Origin: Ustulina deusta
Taxonomy: Eukaryota > Ascomycota > Sordariomycetes > Xylariales > Xylariaceae
Direction: 5' to 3'
Length of the DNA stretch: 64,000 nucleotides
Assembly (NCBI GenBank): GCA_023159155.1
Contig: JAJNNX010000034.1
Location: 186,001-250,000 of the forward strand
The notes beneath the pieces were generated by a model. The model made no database searches, had not been told where the DNA came from, and saw only the letters and a program-made list of their open reading frames with translations. The translations under genes were made by a program, and so were the position numbers. The first letter of the stretch is position 1. Every line of letters starts with the position of its first letter. Of this stretch, positions 42,317 to 55,102 are shown one piece after another.

Positions 42317-45300
42317 GCTGTGGTGAAGGGACGGGGGTGAGGATCGCCTCGTCGACGCACACGGAGGGTATTGATGCGGGTGGTGAATGGTGAGGACGAC
42401 ACGCTCCGTGTGGTTGCTAGCTCGAGTCCCGGGAGCTCGAGGAGATCTGCGAACAAGCAGTATTATAAGCCTGAACAAAGACGGCTGAAGAAAGGAGCCC
42501 AGGGACCGATTGATCGAAACTAGGCTGGTGTGAGCGCCTCTTTAATATGCAGTACCTGTATCATACGCATGTATGTACGTACCCATCTCTCTACGAACTA
42601 GCTCTGTCCCACACTGTTGATTTAGTGTATAAGTGTCTCAGACACACTTTGCGTCAGTTCATGTATACCAACGGTACAGTGTTGCTTCCATCATGGAGTT
42701 GACGCCTCTAGAAGCTACCACCAATTTCACATGCGGATACCCGTGACCGGGATTTTCGCCAGCCAGTGCCACCACATATGTAGTGCCTCTGGTTGTGAGG
42801 ATTTATAATCAGATGCTGCGGCCTCTTAACCGTGATTGGGTGGCGGTAGTCGTATGTGGTCCTCGTCGATCTTCAATAGTTCGTCGTCGGTTCTCATTTT
42901 GTTCTGTCACGATACACCCGCTCAGCTGGGTGTAAGTTTGCGATGCTACCACACTAGGTAGTCTACTGTGTAGATAGTTCACATTATAGTCTCACGCCGT
43001 CGGTGGGGGGGGGGGGGGGAGGGGGGGGGGGGTCTGTCTTATCCAAGGCGTCGGGCCATGAAAAAAAGAATACCACGAGATCAGCTTTGCATGGACCGAG
43101 GCACTGTCGGGGCTCAACAATTGGTAATCGACGGTCGTGGCAGAGTAGTGGCAACAAATTGCAGTACATCGCGATCGTATTACTCCCAAGCGTATAGACC
43201 AATCATTGGCACAATCTCTCCGATAATTCGCCACATTCCTTTCGTGACAGTTTCCCATACTGAGAAGAACGCTTTCTCCTATGCTCAGCTCCTCCTTGAG
43301 GCAAGCGATATGCCATACAGACAGTAAATAACATTTTTTAAGCCTCTCACATATCGAGCTTTAATATACGCCGATCTTATATGAAAGTGGATGAGGGAGG
43401 AGAGAGAGGCTTGGCGCGTTACCCAAATGGGCAGAGGCGGGCCCTTCGTATCCAATTGGATCAGGGCATCATGTTCATGATTTTTCCACGTTCACCTGTT
43501 CAGCTGTAACCTGTATACCCCCGAGATTAATCCATCGCCATGGGTAAGACAAAGAGTTTATAATTGAGAACGACATGCCAATCAATTAATGCTATTTTGC
43601 ACTATGAGTTTTCAGCTGGCTAGATTTTACTCGGCTCATAGTTAGAATGACAAGCTGATAATTGTCAAAGTGTATTACGAGCATTGGATGTAATGAACAG
43701 GTATTCGAGGATACAGTGCATGCATAAATCTTCTACGGTTGGCGCATTAGCCCCTCGAGGCAGGCAGTCGCCGAACAATCTTTAACCTACATGTACAGGG
43801 TTTGCTATTAGGTAGGTAAGTTTTGAATGTGCTAGCCTTATTGTTCTTCTCAAGGCACCTTTGCTCAAAGTCACAGACAATAATTATGAGATGGCGCTCA
43901 TGTTCAACACTTGCGACTAGACCGAAGAATTTTTGAAAAACTCTTGAGGATCCGACATATAGGTATGATGTCTTAGTTACTCGCTTGAAAAGATACTGTG
44001 AGACTTTTAATGACGTCTCGTACCTATCGAGATACTCGGGATCAGCCACTGTAATTTGTACTGCCTGAGCTATCATCCAGATCTAGGTAAATCGGGGCGC
44101 GTAGGAAAATGACGCCAGTTGCTTTTACCCCGCTGCATAGGCGTCGGACATTTTGAAAGAAAAAGACAAAGGACGTAAAAGTCGCTAAAGAACGTGGTCT
44201 GTATTCTGACATACATGCCTTCCAAGCTGTGGTACACGAGGGATCTGATCCGATTAGCGGATAATATAAACTTGGTCTGGACCCTTATGTTCCGACGATC
44301 TGCATTACGGTGTTTGATCGTTACAGTACTCTGTGTATACTGCACAGTACTAACTACACAATGATAAGAGGCCTCACTCCTTGGCGGCATCTGCAAGCTG
44401 CGGCCTTGCCAAGTGGTCTTCCCCATGTGTTAGGTAGTTCAATATCGTTTTCGTCATAGTGTCAGTGATCAGTGTGTCTACTACCCAGATAAGTAATTAT
44501 AAGTTATCGTTTTTGCTAGATTAGGTACTGGCTTGGGTAGTAGAATTATGGATTAAACCACTGAGGTGAAGAGTTCACAACCGTCCAAAGAAAAGGGGAC
44601 ACGGGACTGGCTGGCCTGCTACCCTTTGGAGGGGTATCATAGAGGTAGTGTAACAACTTCGGCTGTAGGTATCCTTCCCAAGGGCCAATGCAGCTGATCG
44701 ACTCTAGGGCGGCTATGGAAATGGTGGCTGGGTGATTGGCATTTGATAGAGGGGACCAGTCGGTTTATCCGGAGTCTTGTCTAATTACCTAACTTGACCG
44801 GTTTCGTTGCCTTTCCACTATCATAATAGTTGTGGAATGCCGAATCCAAGCGTATACTCCCCAGGATGGGTAGTGTGACCCATATCTGCGGCCTTCATGT
44901 ATGCGTATGTTCTAGACACACAAACACTCCTTGTCTCAGTATACCCGTTCAAAACTAATAGTACACGGCTAGCTCGTGAATACCTAGACGATTAAGCGCC
45001 GGAGACCATGTGGTAGATTAAGGTAAGAGTTAGATGCACTGCAATTCCCCAGATGTGACACGATGGTCGCATCAATGGTGCAAATGATGATGATGAAATT
45101 GGCACCTAATTGTTCAGAATCCTGGTGCCCCCCCAAGATAACTAGGTAGGTATATAGAATTTCCAGTCGAAGGGAACGGAATAACCGGTGAAGAACGGCA
45201 AGTATCTAGGTGGTTAGAAACATGACTTCTTGCAATTCCCATGAGAAAATGATGCTTCGGTACACAACTGAAAGTTGTTGAATAGCTGATCTCTCTCAAC

Positions 45301-46491
45301 TATGCTCGAAGTCTTACTGATGCCAGCCATTGCCTATTTGAATCCGTAGAGGCATTCACGAAATACTTGAGTTCAGATCCGAAGCCCCTCAGTCAAGGCC
45401 GCACGATGTGATGGCTATAAAATGCGATGCCGAATTCACATACTGCTCAAGAATTAATCTATTCTGCTGACTTGCATGACGCACCTCTCGGCTAGGCACA
45501 TCAAATTCTTTAACTAGCGAAGTTCGGAAAATTCCCTTCAGGTCACATGTTGTGCAGCCCGGTTGAAGTTTTCGCGATGCTACACTACAGCTCGCTGCTT
45601 ACCACCCTGTGGCCATCGCCATGTAGGCTAGCAAAGGAGCCAACTCCCTTAGCTCGACGTAGGTCCATAACCCAGTACACCATCCTATACCCCTCCGGCA
45701 GTTGTGTTGTAATACTACAGGTATTCGTATCTAGTTTCTTTCCTCAGATTAGTCAGACATATTCCAGTATCGAGGCTTGTTTCTGTAATTTTTTTTCTTT
45801 TCGGTTTCCAGGTAGAGGTCGACAACTTTTCTTTTGTGGGAGAACTAATACTTTGGTAGCCTTCGGACCTACTTCAGCGGGTTGGCACAAGGCCCAAGTT
45901 TTCAGACTAGAGGTAAGGCAAGCAGAGATCAATGTCACTACCGCCTAACAACTATATACAGGGCTACAACTAACCTACCGCCCTCTTCGTGTCACACACA
46001 ATCGGGTTGAGTACTGGAGGGGCTTGTGTTATATTAGTATTTCATGCACTTTCTCGCATTGGCAATCAACTTTTACCACTCATGACGGTTCAGTACTCAA
46101 CCAGGCCTGAAGGACTTCAACATGCCTTATTTTGCTTTGAGGGGGACCAAAGACATCAAGAAACAAACGTTGAATACCTAAGGAGACCTATTAATGGACC
46201 AATCCACTAGGTCATGCCCGGCATTAATATCAATTCAACCGAGTCTCCCTATCACTGAATGGCTAGACAATATATAGAACCGTGTAGCTCTCGGCACTGG
46301 TACACACGAAGCACGCCAAGTGCTACGGAGAAATACGTATGCTTATCCCATGAAATGGATAGACACACCAAATTTGTGATACTGTTAGCAGGAGCCGCTG
46401 CAGCTAACAGATGAATCACCAGTCTGAAGTCTAACGACACCTTTCTCGAAAAACCGCCGCAGCAGGGCTTTAGTGAGGTGCTCGGGCAAAC
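42317..46491. other. 4 kb gene desert with a poly-G tract
   Basis: Apart from the presumed MATE leader (42317-42478) and promoter, no gene is supportable. Minus ORFs at 43747-44076 and 44073-44426 and a plus ORF at 45547-45948 have no family resemblance and no matching exons. The G15-A-G12 tract is listed separately. GC content is lower than in the genes. Confidence 0.5.
43005..43032 (+). repeat. Poly-G tract, G15-A-G12
   Basis: Twenty-seven G residues in 28 bases on the plus strand, in non-coding DNA about 0.5-0.7 kb upstream of the MATE gene. It can form a G-quadruplex in principle. Its length may vary by sequencing or replication slippage. Confidence 0.85.
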
Positions 46492-49196
46492 TCACTCCAC
46501 ATCAACGAGGATTTTCTCCAACTTTTCCTCCTTGCCATCTGAAACCAAGAACATCTCGAACGAGGCACCAGAGACCACTACTTTGTATCCAAATGACCAT
46601 TTGCGATAGGAGGATAAGTCACTTTTGTATACTCTTTCGAAACATTCCACTGGCTTAGGAGTTCGAAAACTGAACGAGGTAACAAGTCGGATATCGCCAT
46701 TGTATCTTGTAGGGGGGGTCAAATCGTCGCAAGCATAAACTACCCTAGTGATATTGTCCCGTCCCTGTTTGTCAATTGGCCAGGTTCTGAAGTAACCGTA
46801 CGTTTTCGCCTTCTCGATCGAGATGTCGTCTCCCTATCATCTAGTCAGCATATCCTCACTAGGCATATGATCACGTAATGTTCGAACATACCCGTTTAAC
46901 GACCCATTGTATTTGGTTACGAGCGTACCACTCTTCCAAATTATCATACCAAAACTTGTCTAGTGGGTCGTGAACCCCATCTTCAAAGACTGTGCTGTAC
47001 AACCAGCCGTAGTTTAATCGTGCAATTCGAGATTGCACCAGCGATTGTCCATCATGGGTGGCTGAGCTTAACTCAGCTGCACGAGAGAGTGTTGCGCCAC
47101 GACAGATCGCAGTCCATCTTGTATTCAAAATTAGTTGACAGGGCTTCTTTGCAGCGTATGGGGGTTGATAACACTTACGGTTTGTCTCCACGTGCCTGCA
47201 AGACTGCGATTCGGTTGTCAAGTTTCTTCTTCAAATATTTAAGGATGTAGGCGGATCTTCCGAACCCGCCAACAAGAACGACAAGCTAGTATATCCTATT
47301 CAGTGTCCTAATGCTAATATAGACCAAGGGCAAGGAACAAGAGAAGAACGTACTCTAGGTAGTCGCGAAGTTTTTTTCGTGATAGCATTGACCTGCTTTT
47401 GCGTCAATCTGCCGATTTGCGAAACAATCCTGTCGAAGATAGGTTGAAGTTCATAGCTTCGATATATAATTCGTCAGTTTCTAGAATAGAAAGCCTCGTG
47501 GAAAGTGCCTAATCTTACGAGGAGAATTCCAATGGTGCGCTCTGTGCACGACTTGGAAGTTCGACTGTGTAGTAATCTGGCTCTCCATTAAAAGCCTCTT
47601 TGATTCCATGTTCCCACTAGCATCTGAAGTCAGTCGGTCTGATCGGTAAGTGACTTCAAGGTAGGAGAAACTTAGTTGTTATTGGGAAGGACGTTGTCGT
47701 TAACTACGCTGTTTTGATAGTGCGTACCTCGTTGTTCATCATTCTTCGAATATCAGAGGTATTCATCTTATTCCAGGACGCCTCTCCGACCACCTGCTTC
47801 AAGAGAGACTCAAATTCCTTGTCAAGGAAGGTACCGCCGCACAAAGCACCTTTACCGATATGTTCGTTAGTCAATCTCGCAGCATGCTTAGTAGAAAGAA
47901 GACTTGCCTTCGCCCTCGACACACTCAGATACTGAGAGTGGCTCTAGTTTGTTTATCTTGTAGCTGATGATGTCCCTGGATATGATAAGAGTTGGTGTAC
48001 GAGTACTTGAGGAAATTTCAATTGCTTACACAGTCCCGCCACCGGCATCGAGAACGATGATTGAATCACCGACTTGTAGGTCCCCACGGTTTTCAAGCTC
48101 GGGCATGGTCGCGATGGCTGCCGCTTCAGGTTCAGAGATAAAGGAAAGAGTGGTCCTTCCAGCGACTGCAATCCTTGAAGTTAGTTATTACTATTTGACG
48201 GTAATATGTGAGTGTTGCTAGAGGGCGAAAATCCCGTTAAGATATGAATCCTGCTCAAAATTGAACATTTGTGCTCATAAAATCGGCAAACACATGCTAG
48301 GGGTTAGCCACAAGAGCTGCTTACTGCGGTCCTTCAATATTCCTGCAAGCCCTGCCGCTTCGCGCATACGGCATCTAGAATAATCAGTCCAGATTGCGGG
48401 AACGGTAACAACAACTTCAAATGGCATTCCATCTATAAGAGCCTGTCCCTTTGCATTTTGAATCTGGGTCAAGGCGTGGTCCCACAATCTATCAATACTC
48501 GGGGTCAGTAATCGCCATTTAGAGGGTAGTTAATCTGCAAGCGTTTCGAAACTACAAGAAGCTCCCAAGAAATAGTTTTGACCCGAAAGAGAACCTTTCA
48601 TACTTTGAAACTCGCCAAAGTAGGAAGAAAACGACCCCCAGAACTACTCACACTTTTAGATAGTCACCTATGAGCTGGACAGCATTCTTCCCAAGCTTAG
48701 AAAGCGATTTCTTAGCATCGTGAAGGTGCGATGAGTCCTGAAGGTGATTTTGTAAATCTTCGTCGTTGAGAAGGAGCAGCTTGAACCATTCGATAGTCTC
48801 AACGCCAGCGGGAATCTTGAAGCCCCACGAAAGCTCGCCATACTCGTCATAATGCAACTTAGTGGGCACTTTCTGACTATCAGAGTTCTTCCGGCGGTTA
48901 TCTGTAGAAGTAGGCCATAAGGAAACAACCTCAGGTTGGCCGGGCGGTGAGCCAGGCCGGCAAATCAGCCAAGAAACTCCTGAGAAGCTAAATCGCTAGT
49001 CAGCAGCATCTCTAGAAAGTCGGGCTGTCATATCGCGCAGAGACATAGCAGAATGGCCCTCCTTGGAAGGCCACGCAGCAATGAAAGGAATAAAGAGGTA
49101 ACAACAGTAGGCTTACGTAGTTCCAAAGTCGATACCCACAACCAGAGTGGTCTTCACCGCAGTAGCCCTCGCCAGAGCGGACTTAATCGGCGGCAT
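46492..49196 (-). CDS. Hsp70-like actin-fold ATPase (fungal HSPA12-like type)
   Basis: At least nine exons make a roughly 600-aa protein starting MPPIKSALARA. The phosphate-1 loop VVGIDFGTTFSGVSW is formed by splicing 49117 to 48987. Then come the family pieces FEVVVTVPAIW, SEPEAAAIATMPEL, the phosphate-2 loop IIVLDAGGGTVDIISYK, GALCGGTFLDKEF, the adenosine loop LVVLVGGFGRSAYI and SRAAELSSA. The nucleotide-binding fold is complete. The C-terminal part (from ~400) is a short beta-rich segment rather than a full Hsp70 peptide-binding domain, as in the large fungal family annotated as actin-like ATPase proteins. Substrate unknown. One intron (47850-47907) uses a GC donor. Most introns were checked and keep frame, and no stop breaks the gene. 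Confidence 0.8.
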
Positions 49197-50480
49197 CGCG
49201 ATACCGTTCGTTCGTTCGCCTGCCAAGGGATAGAAGTGGCCAAGATGAAGTAATAGGGAACTGTTGATATTTTGCTGTGAGTATAAACCGCAACTCGATA
49301 TCTAGGAAACTGGAAGGTCCCGAGAATATGGTAGAGTTCCTTTTGGGGGGGGAGGCGAGTTTGTAGAGGTAGGGCAAGGAAGATAGAGGGACATGAACTA
49401 AATAGGTAGGAAACAACTAGAACTTCGAAGCTCTGTAGATTGAAGACTGTAGGCACATGTACCTGGGTAGGTACCTACCTAGGTACTTAGAGATAGGGTG
49501 TCTAGGCGCGAAATATGTACCTAGGTATTTGGCGTGCCAGGTCCTTTGTTTGTTCACAGCTCCAGCGAACTCAACTCATTCGCTTTCCTCCATATGTATA
49601 AGGTACCTTTCTACAATAGTACCTCCACAAAGATTCCTCCGGGATTAAAAATAACAAAACAAATTACCAAAATATTTAGGGGGGTCTAATACCTTGGGAA
49701 AATTCTTAATGATTACCGACCTTATAATATTACTAGTTGGCTGACATATCTACTGAAGTGTATCTTGCCTGTCTCTGGCAACCTAGGAAGGCAGTCAAAG
49801 AAATAATAAAATAATAAAAATACCTCTAGCCTCTTGGGGCTTATTCTAGATACTACCACAAGAGACTCCAAGGCCTGCAAGAAATATATACACCAGTGCT
49901 TGAAGGTACCTAAGTGAGTATATCTGGTATATGCACACGTACATATATGTACTTAGATACCTGGCAAACAACATTGAATCGAGTGCAACAGATGCCACAA
50001 CTTGAAGCAGGTTCGAACGTCAAGTTGGGCACCTGCCTTTTTAGCTTCCGGGACCCATCAAGTGCCTGTCTTCCTTTCGCCCTGTTGCACTCAGCAAATG
50101 GACCGCAAAACCACTCCTTGGTTTATTCGGTCATGTGCATACCTCAAAGTTCGAGGTAAGTTTTTAAAGTAAATGCATTCATGCTCTCCCTTCATTTACT
50201 GAAACATGAACCTTATTCAGATTTAGACTTATTTGACCCCCGAGCAGATCCTGAGAAAGACATAGCCCTGCGCACAATACTGGCAAGCCCGATATCAGAT
50301 CGCCACACACCGCCTAGAGAACTGGCAACTAATAACATTCAGCCCGCAAACTCCGTTTCTAACAACTAAGCGAGTGTCAATAGGGTTATCAGGGTTCAGC
50401 ACGAGCCCGGTTCGAACGTCACCAGACAGACAGACTAGGCGTGAAGAGCGACTCGCTCTAGCATAGTCCGGAGGCTCAGG
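49197..50480. other. Intergenic with TAGGTACC-type repeats
   Basis: Contains a cluster of GTACCTAGGTA-like palindromic words at 49455-49545 and again near 49905-49965, a simple-sequence type common in some Sordariomycete intergenic DNA. It separates the divergent Hsp70-like and coiled-coil genes, so both promoters should lie here. A box-B-like GGTTCGAAC at ~50011 is not part of a tRNA. Confidence 0.45.
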
Positions 50481-51684
50481 ATGGAGGCAGGAAGGCAATA
50501 TAACCCCTTTTACTGGATTCGAGGATGGTTCGGACCCCAGCAAGCACCCCAAGTCAATCCAGATCATCAACTCGTCAGTTTTGACCCGAACTTCGCAGAA
50601 GTTGTGCCCAAGGACTTTGTGACAGAGGCGCGTCAAAATCATGCAGAGCTTTGTCACATCAAGGATGCCCTGGATAAGAAGACCAAAGAATGTGACCAGT
50701 TCAGGGAACACTGGCAGACTTCCGCCCAGAAACTCGCCGAGCTCCGTGACATCGAGAAAGCCCTGAATGAGAAGATCGAAGAATGTGACAAGATTAGAGA
50801 GCATTGGCAAGCTGCTGTCGGAGAACTTAGCGACCTCAAGTCATCGAAGCGAACCTTCATGGTTGATGATGCCGAAATGACGGCGAAGTGGAAGAAACTG
50901 CAATACGCCATCAAGAATCTCGCCATATATTTGTGTCACGCCATCTCTCTAAAACAGCTAACTAAGGATCAAGAGAAATCACTGGAATCTGTCACTCCAT
51001 TGTACCGAGAGCTTCTCAGTACTGAAGGGCAGGTGCATCTTCTTTTCCAGTCCTTGGTGTGGATTCAAATCACCGACCGTATCCTACGGAACCCAACTGT
51101 AGTATGGGGAGCAAATGTTTCCGCAGCTGCCAAGACGGTTTTCCAATTTGGATTGAGTAAGTACTAAGCCAGTACACTCATTATCCTGATTTCACTGACA
51201 ATTATCAGACCCGGTAGAGGACTACCACGCCTGGCGAGCTCAGACAGCACAAATCATACAAAATGGAAGAGGAATAAGCAAGAGCCAGAAGGAATCCCTG
51301 GAGATAACACTATGCTCGACTATGGCGTACTTTATTCCTGAGAACACGCTATCCACCGAGAAACAGAGGGTTATTGTGCATCGCGTGGTGGAAATCATTG
51401 ATAAAGCTATCGAGCTCGCTGCGATCTTCAACCAATCAGTATGCGACTACAAGATCATAGGAGTAGCCCACGGACACTGTTTCAGCCCTACGATGATGGA
51501 GTATTATGACGAGTGCGAAGCGCCCGCGGTTGACCTGATGATCTCTCCTGCACTGATCAAGCACGGAAATTCTATGGGCAAGGATTATGACCAATGGCTT
51601 GTCCTCGCCAAGAGTTATGTCTGGTCTTCCGATCAACACGCGCAAAAGGATGGAAACGATGAAGAGAAGCTTATTCAGCTTTAG
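50481..51684 (+). CDS. Hypothetical protein with duplicated coiled-coil motif
   Basis: Two exons (50481-51156 and 51209-51684) join in frame to 383 aa; no known family was recognised. Residues ~60-125 hold an internal duplication, KTKECDQFREHWQTSAQKLAEL followed by a second copy with EECDKIREHWQAAVGEL, predicted to be coiled coil. The rest is mainly helical and soluble, with segments such as YHAWRAQTAQIIQNG and VVEIIDKAIELAAIF, and a conserved-looking SPTMMEYYDECE near residue 330. No signal peptide or membrane helix. The region resembles fungal proteins of unknown role that often sit near Hsp70-like or NLR-like genes; here it is 1.3 kb from the Hsp70-like gene, divergently transcribed. Partnership is speculation. 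Confidence 0.65.
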
Positions 51685-52628
51685 TGCGTCCAGTGTGATC
51701 TACCAGTGGCAGTTATCAGTGCTTCCACTGCCCATGGGGGATCATTGCGCGAGGCTAGAACACTCGAGGGGGGAAGGTCTTGGTTGATGAAAGCGTGAGA
51801 AAACAGAACTCGGGTGTATTGCGGCTGCCTCGTTGTCTAATAGCTTTTGCATGAGCTGTGCTTTCATACATGCCACCAGGTAGTCCAGGCATGTTTTGCG
51901 ACGGATCCAACGCCTCCCCCCCCCCCCCCCCCCCCCCCCCCCTCAAGTAACAGAGAGATAGTAAAATTGTCTGCACGCTGCCCTTGGTCCTGATTGTTAT
52001 CTGTAAACTATATCATCGGTTGTGCTGTAAAACAAGGCTATAAAAATATCGCAAACCCCACTAACCGCAGCATAAAACGTCGTGATAGCTATTCTCAGAG
52101 GAATTGTAGCGACTGCAGATGTGACTGCTCCGATGTCAGCGGCTGACAACCCTTCCTATACTAACGGCCGAAAGCGATGCATTCCGGATCTCGATGCTGT
52201 GAACTACATCGCCTGTTGCCATTGTACCTTTGTTGGGATTCGATAGAGCGGATAGGGTTTAGCTGTTAAAAACGGGCTGGTCGTGTTTGACCCCTCAGCC
52301 ATTTCTACTAAGTAAGTACCTAAGTACTTAATGTGAGCAAACTATGGAAAGGCAGACCGGTCTTTTTAATCGCTCTTGCACTTCCCATTCACGAGATTTA
52401 CATTATCACTAAATTCGGGCTTTAATGCAATTGTAGCTGTAAATTCAGCTCCTCCCTTCCTCCATCTGCATGAAGGGAGGACACGTCGGATCACGGGCGG
52501 TTGTAAAGTCGCGTCATCTGTTCATCAAATTGCGTATTATTATCGCTGACTGATAACAAACATCTTGTCATCTCATACCATTTCTACATTCCTTTAATAC
52601 TCTACTTTCTGCACCCTCCTTCCCTCGC
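51685..52628. other. Intergenic with poly-C tract
   Basis: Between convergent 3' ends. Holds the C27 tract and no gene-like ORF. Confidence 0.5.
51916..51942 (+). repeat. Poly-C tract of 27 bases
   Basis: An uninterrupted run of C in the 3' flank of the coiled-coil gene. Long pure C runs are rare in assembled fungal DNA and the exact length is unreliable. Confidence 0.85.
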
Positions 52629-53778
52629 CTACGCGCCACCAGAAGGACCCCCGACCCAGCTCGGGCTGAGATAGAGAATGGCCTCGCGGTCCTTGTAGAG
52701 GCCATCGACAAGCCTGTTAAACCAGGTAGCCATGCGCAGCGCGGCCTTGGCCACCTGGACCTCGACAATGGGGAAAGCACCCTCGGCATAGCCGCTCGTG
52801 GCGACGTCGGTGTTGTTGAAGATCTGGGCGTACACGTAGTCGCAGGTCCATTCGTTGGTGTCGCGGGCCCAGACCAAGGGGCATCCGTTCGCCCTTCCGG
52901 GGTCGGTGCAGGACACCCAGTCTGCAGTCGGGATGAAGAAGTTGTCCTGTCGGATGCGCGACACGATGTTCTTGAAGAAAGGCTGGAGGGTGTCGTTGCT
53001 GAAGGACTGTACGCCCGCGAGCTTGTAGATGATGGCACCGTCCCAGACCTACCACCGTGGTCAGCTTGGCGACTCCGGAACTCGCCAACGAGGAGGGGAA
53101 TACAAACCGCGTGTAGATTCGTGGTATTCCCAGCAAAGGTGACGGGGAAGAAGTTTCCGCCGGCGGCAATGCCGCTGACGTGCAACGGCTGGGTCATGTC
53201 GCCGGTGAAGTGTGTGACGAACTTGACTGCGTTGGCGCAGGTCGGGTCCTCACCGTGACGGATCTGGCCGGCCTTGGCCCTTTGAATGCAGCCCTTAAGG
53301 ATCTGGGTCTGGTTGGTGATGGCACTGACGATGCTCCCCTTCAAGGTGTTGTCCCGGTTGGGATACACTTGGCTCTGGGTCAGCTACTTCCTCGCTTCGT
53401 ACGACCATTACTCACCATTGCAGTAGGCCGGCGGGTTGTCGGACGGATCGATGTAGTGCCATGTTTCGGTGTAGGCGCCCTCGGGGGTCTTGCGGTAGTT
53501 GTCGGCCCAGGCACCGACGAGACCGAGACTGCCCTTGTACTCGGGCTCCAGCAGCTGCCTGATGATGAGGCGCGTGAGAGGCGTCAGGAACTCTTCGGCG
53601 GCGTAGGCGATTTGCTGATGCACTGTTGTTGACGGCCCAGGTTAGCAAGCGACGGCCGACTCCATCGCCACCACGGCGTTTCCTTCACGGGGGCTCATCC
53701 ATCCTTACCATCCTTGTTCCACGCGAGAGACGGCGCGACGAAGATGCCGGCAACGGCTGCGATCTGGAAGGCGCGCAT
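52629..53778 (-). CDS. Secreted S1/P1-type zinc nuclease
   Basis: Four exons (53778-53709, 53622-53416, 53367-53108, 53048-52629) give 318 aa. The signal peptide MRAFQIAAVAGIFVAPSLA is followed directly by Trp, which in this family is the mature N-terminus and itself a zinc ligand. Further ligand motifs are VHQQIAYAA (His), GAWADNYR (Asp), TETWHYID (His), KFVTHFTGDMTQPLHVSG (His, Asp, His) and FAGNTTNLHAVWD. N-glycosylation sequons (NTT, NDT, NNT) fit secretion. Members cleave single-stranded DNA and RNA to 5'-nucleotides with three zinc ions, outside the cell, usually for phosphate or nitrogen scavenging. The mature Trp codon is just before intron 1. The gene looks fully functional. Confidence 0.9.
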
Positions 53779-55102
53779 CGTGAATCGGACAATGGACTAC
53801 ACAGGGCGTCGAGTGGGCCGGGGGTGACGAGAAGGGAAAGAGAGCACGCGACGAGGAGAATCAGCGGACCGCATGTTGTTATTTATCGATTCAGCTCCGT
53901 TCGTCGTGGCCGCCGCCAAGATGCGGAATCTGTGTCTAGGCCGAGTTGGCGAGGCCTCGAAGCCGCACAGCCAGGCATCTTGCATCTTATCAAGCTGAAC
54001 AGTGGCGAACCCGGAAAATCGGAAGCGAGCGTTGTCCTGAAGAAGAAGTTCAGTGACGGATTCACGCGTGCCTGCCGCCGTCGCGATGGGGTTGTGAGAT
54101 TAAATCGGTTATCGACCTGACTATTCTGGTTAGTAGACCATTTGGTGCGCTACGGAGGCTGGCTAGACCAGGTGCTATGGTGTAGGTATAGGTACCGGTA
54201 GCATGGAAGCTCGCGTGGAAAGTTCCATGTATCCTTTGCATCGGCACGCTAGAACAACCTCTCATACACAGCACCTAGAGAGATAAGTATCTACCTAGAA
54301 TCTACCAATAGTTCAATCTGTGGTGTCCCAGAGGCCTGGGTCGCAGCACGCCGAGATGCGGATTGCTACCTCTCTAACCTACGCAGTAGCACTATTCGAC
54401 GCAGAGTGCTCCTTATTGGCTCACAGCTCGCAGACATGGGTAGGTGCCTGGATGCGTTCCCCATATCACGGGTGTGTAGGAGGAGGTACCTGTCCCGAGG
54501 TAAGAATTCGGTATTCAATTCTCTCACTTGTCTACTTATCTATACCCCAGCTACCCCGTAACCAACCCCCCAATTCTTTTGCTCCTTCTTGACAATTCGA
54601 GCCTTGTCAACTCTCCTGCCACTACTCATATAGGTACTGTTCGCATCACACCGTGAAACCTGCTTATCGGAAGCAGCATCATCGGCGGCCATGCCGGCGC
54701 CCAGTGAGACACGTGGCGACGGTTCAGCTTCTGAGCGGGTGACAAGGTATTCTGCAGCTGTGTGGCGACCGAGGTGCCTTCTGATAAGCCGCCACCCGCT
54801 GGATACGTGCCTGGACCCGATCTGAAATTGATTCCTGCCTACCCTGAACCGGGCAGTGCTGTGCTCGACAAGATCGTTGGCGCGACCGCTCTTCAGATGA
54901 GAGGATGCGAATTGGCTCGAGATCAGCGACGACCTATTTGTACCTACCAGACAACTGGGGTCTTTTCCGCCCTGAGACGAGCATAGCGCATCCTCGAGGG
55001 GCAGCAGGAATTCCGTTCCGACACAGCATAGGTATGTTACACTGAAGCACCTGCTAGGATCTGATTATATGAGCAGGACATAAATGAGATATTTCTGAAC
55101 TG
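53779..55102. other. Intergenic, S1/P1 nuclease promoter and HET gene 3' flank
   Basis: No gene-like frame; scattered ORFs are short and featureless. Nothing repeated or structured was recognised. Confidence 0.5.

Noticed and set aside
43747..44426. Two adjacent minus ORFs (109 and 117 codons) as a split gene
   Set aside because: No recognisable motif in either, and no splice site making a sensible product.
49985..50030. Box-B-like GGTTCGAAC suggesting a tRNA gene
   Set aside because: No acceptor or anticodon stem pairs and no box A at the right distance; a second GGTTCGAAC near 50408 likewise fails.
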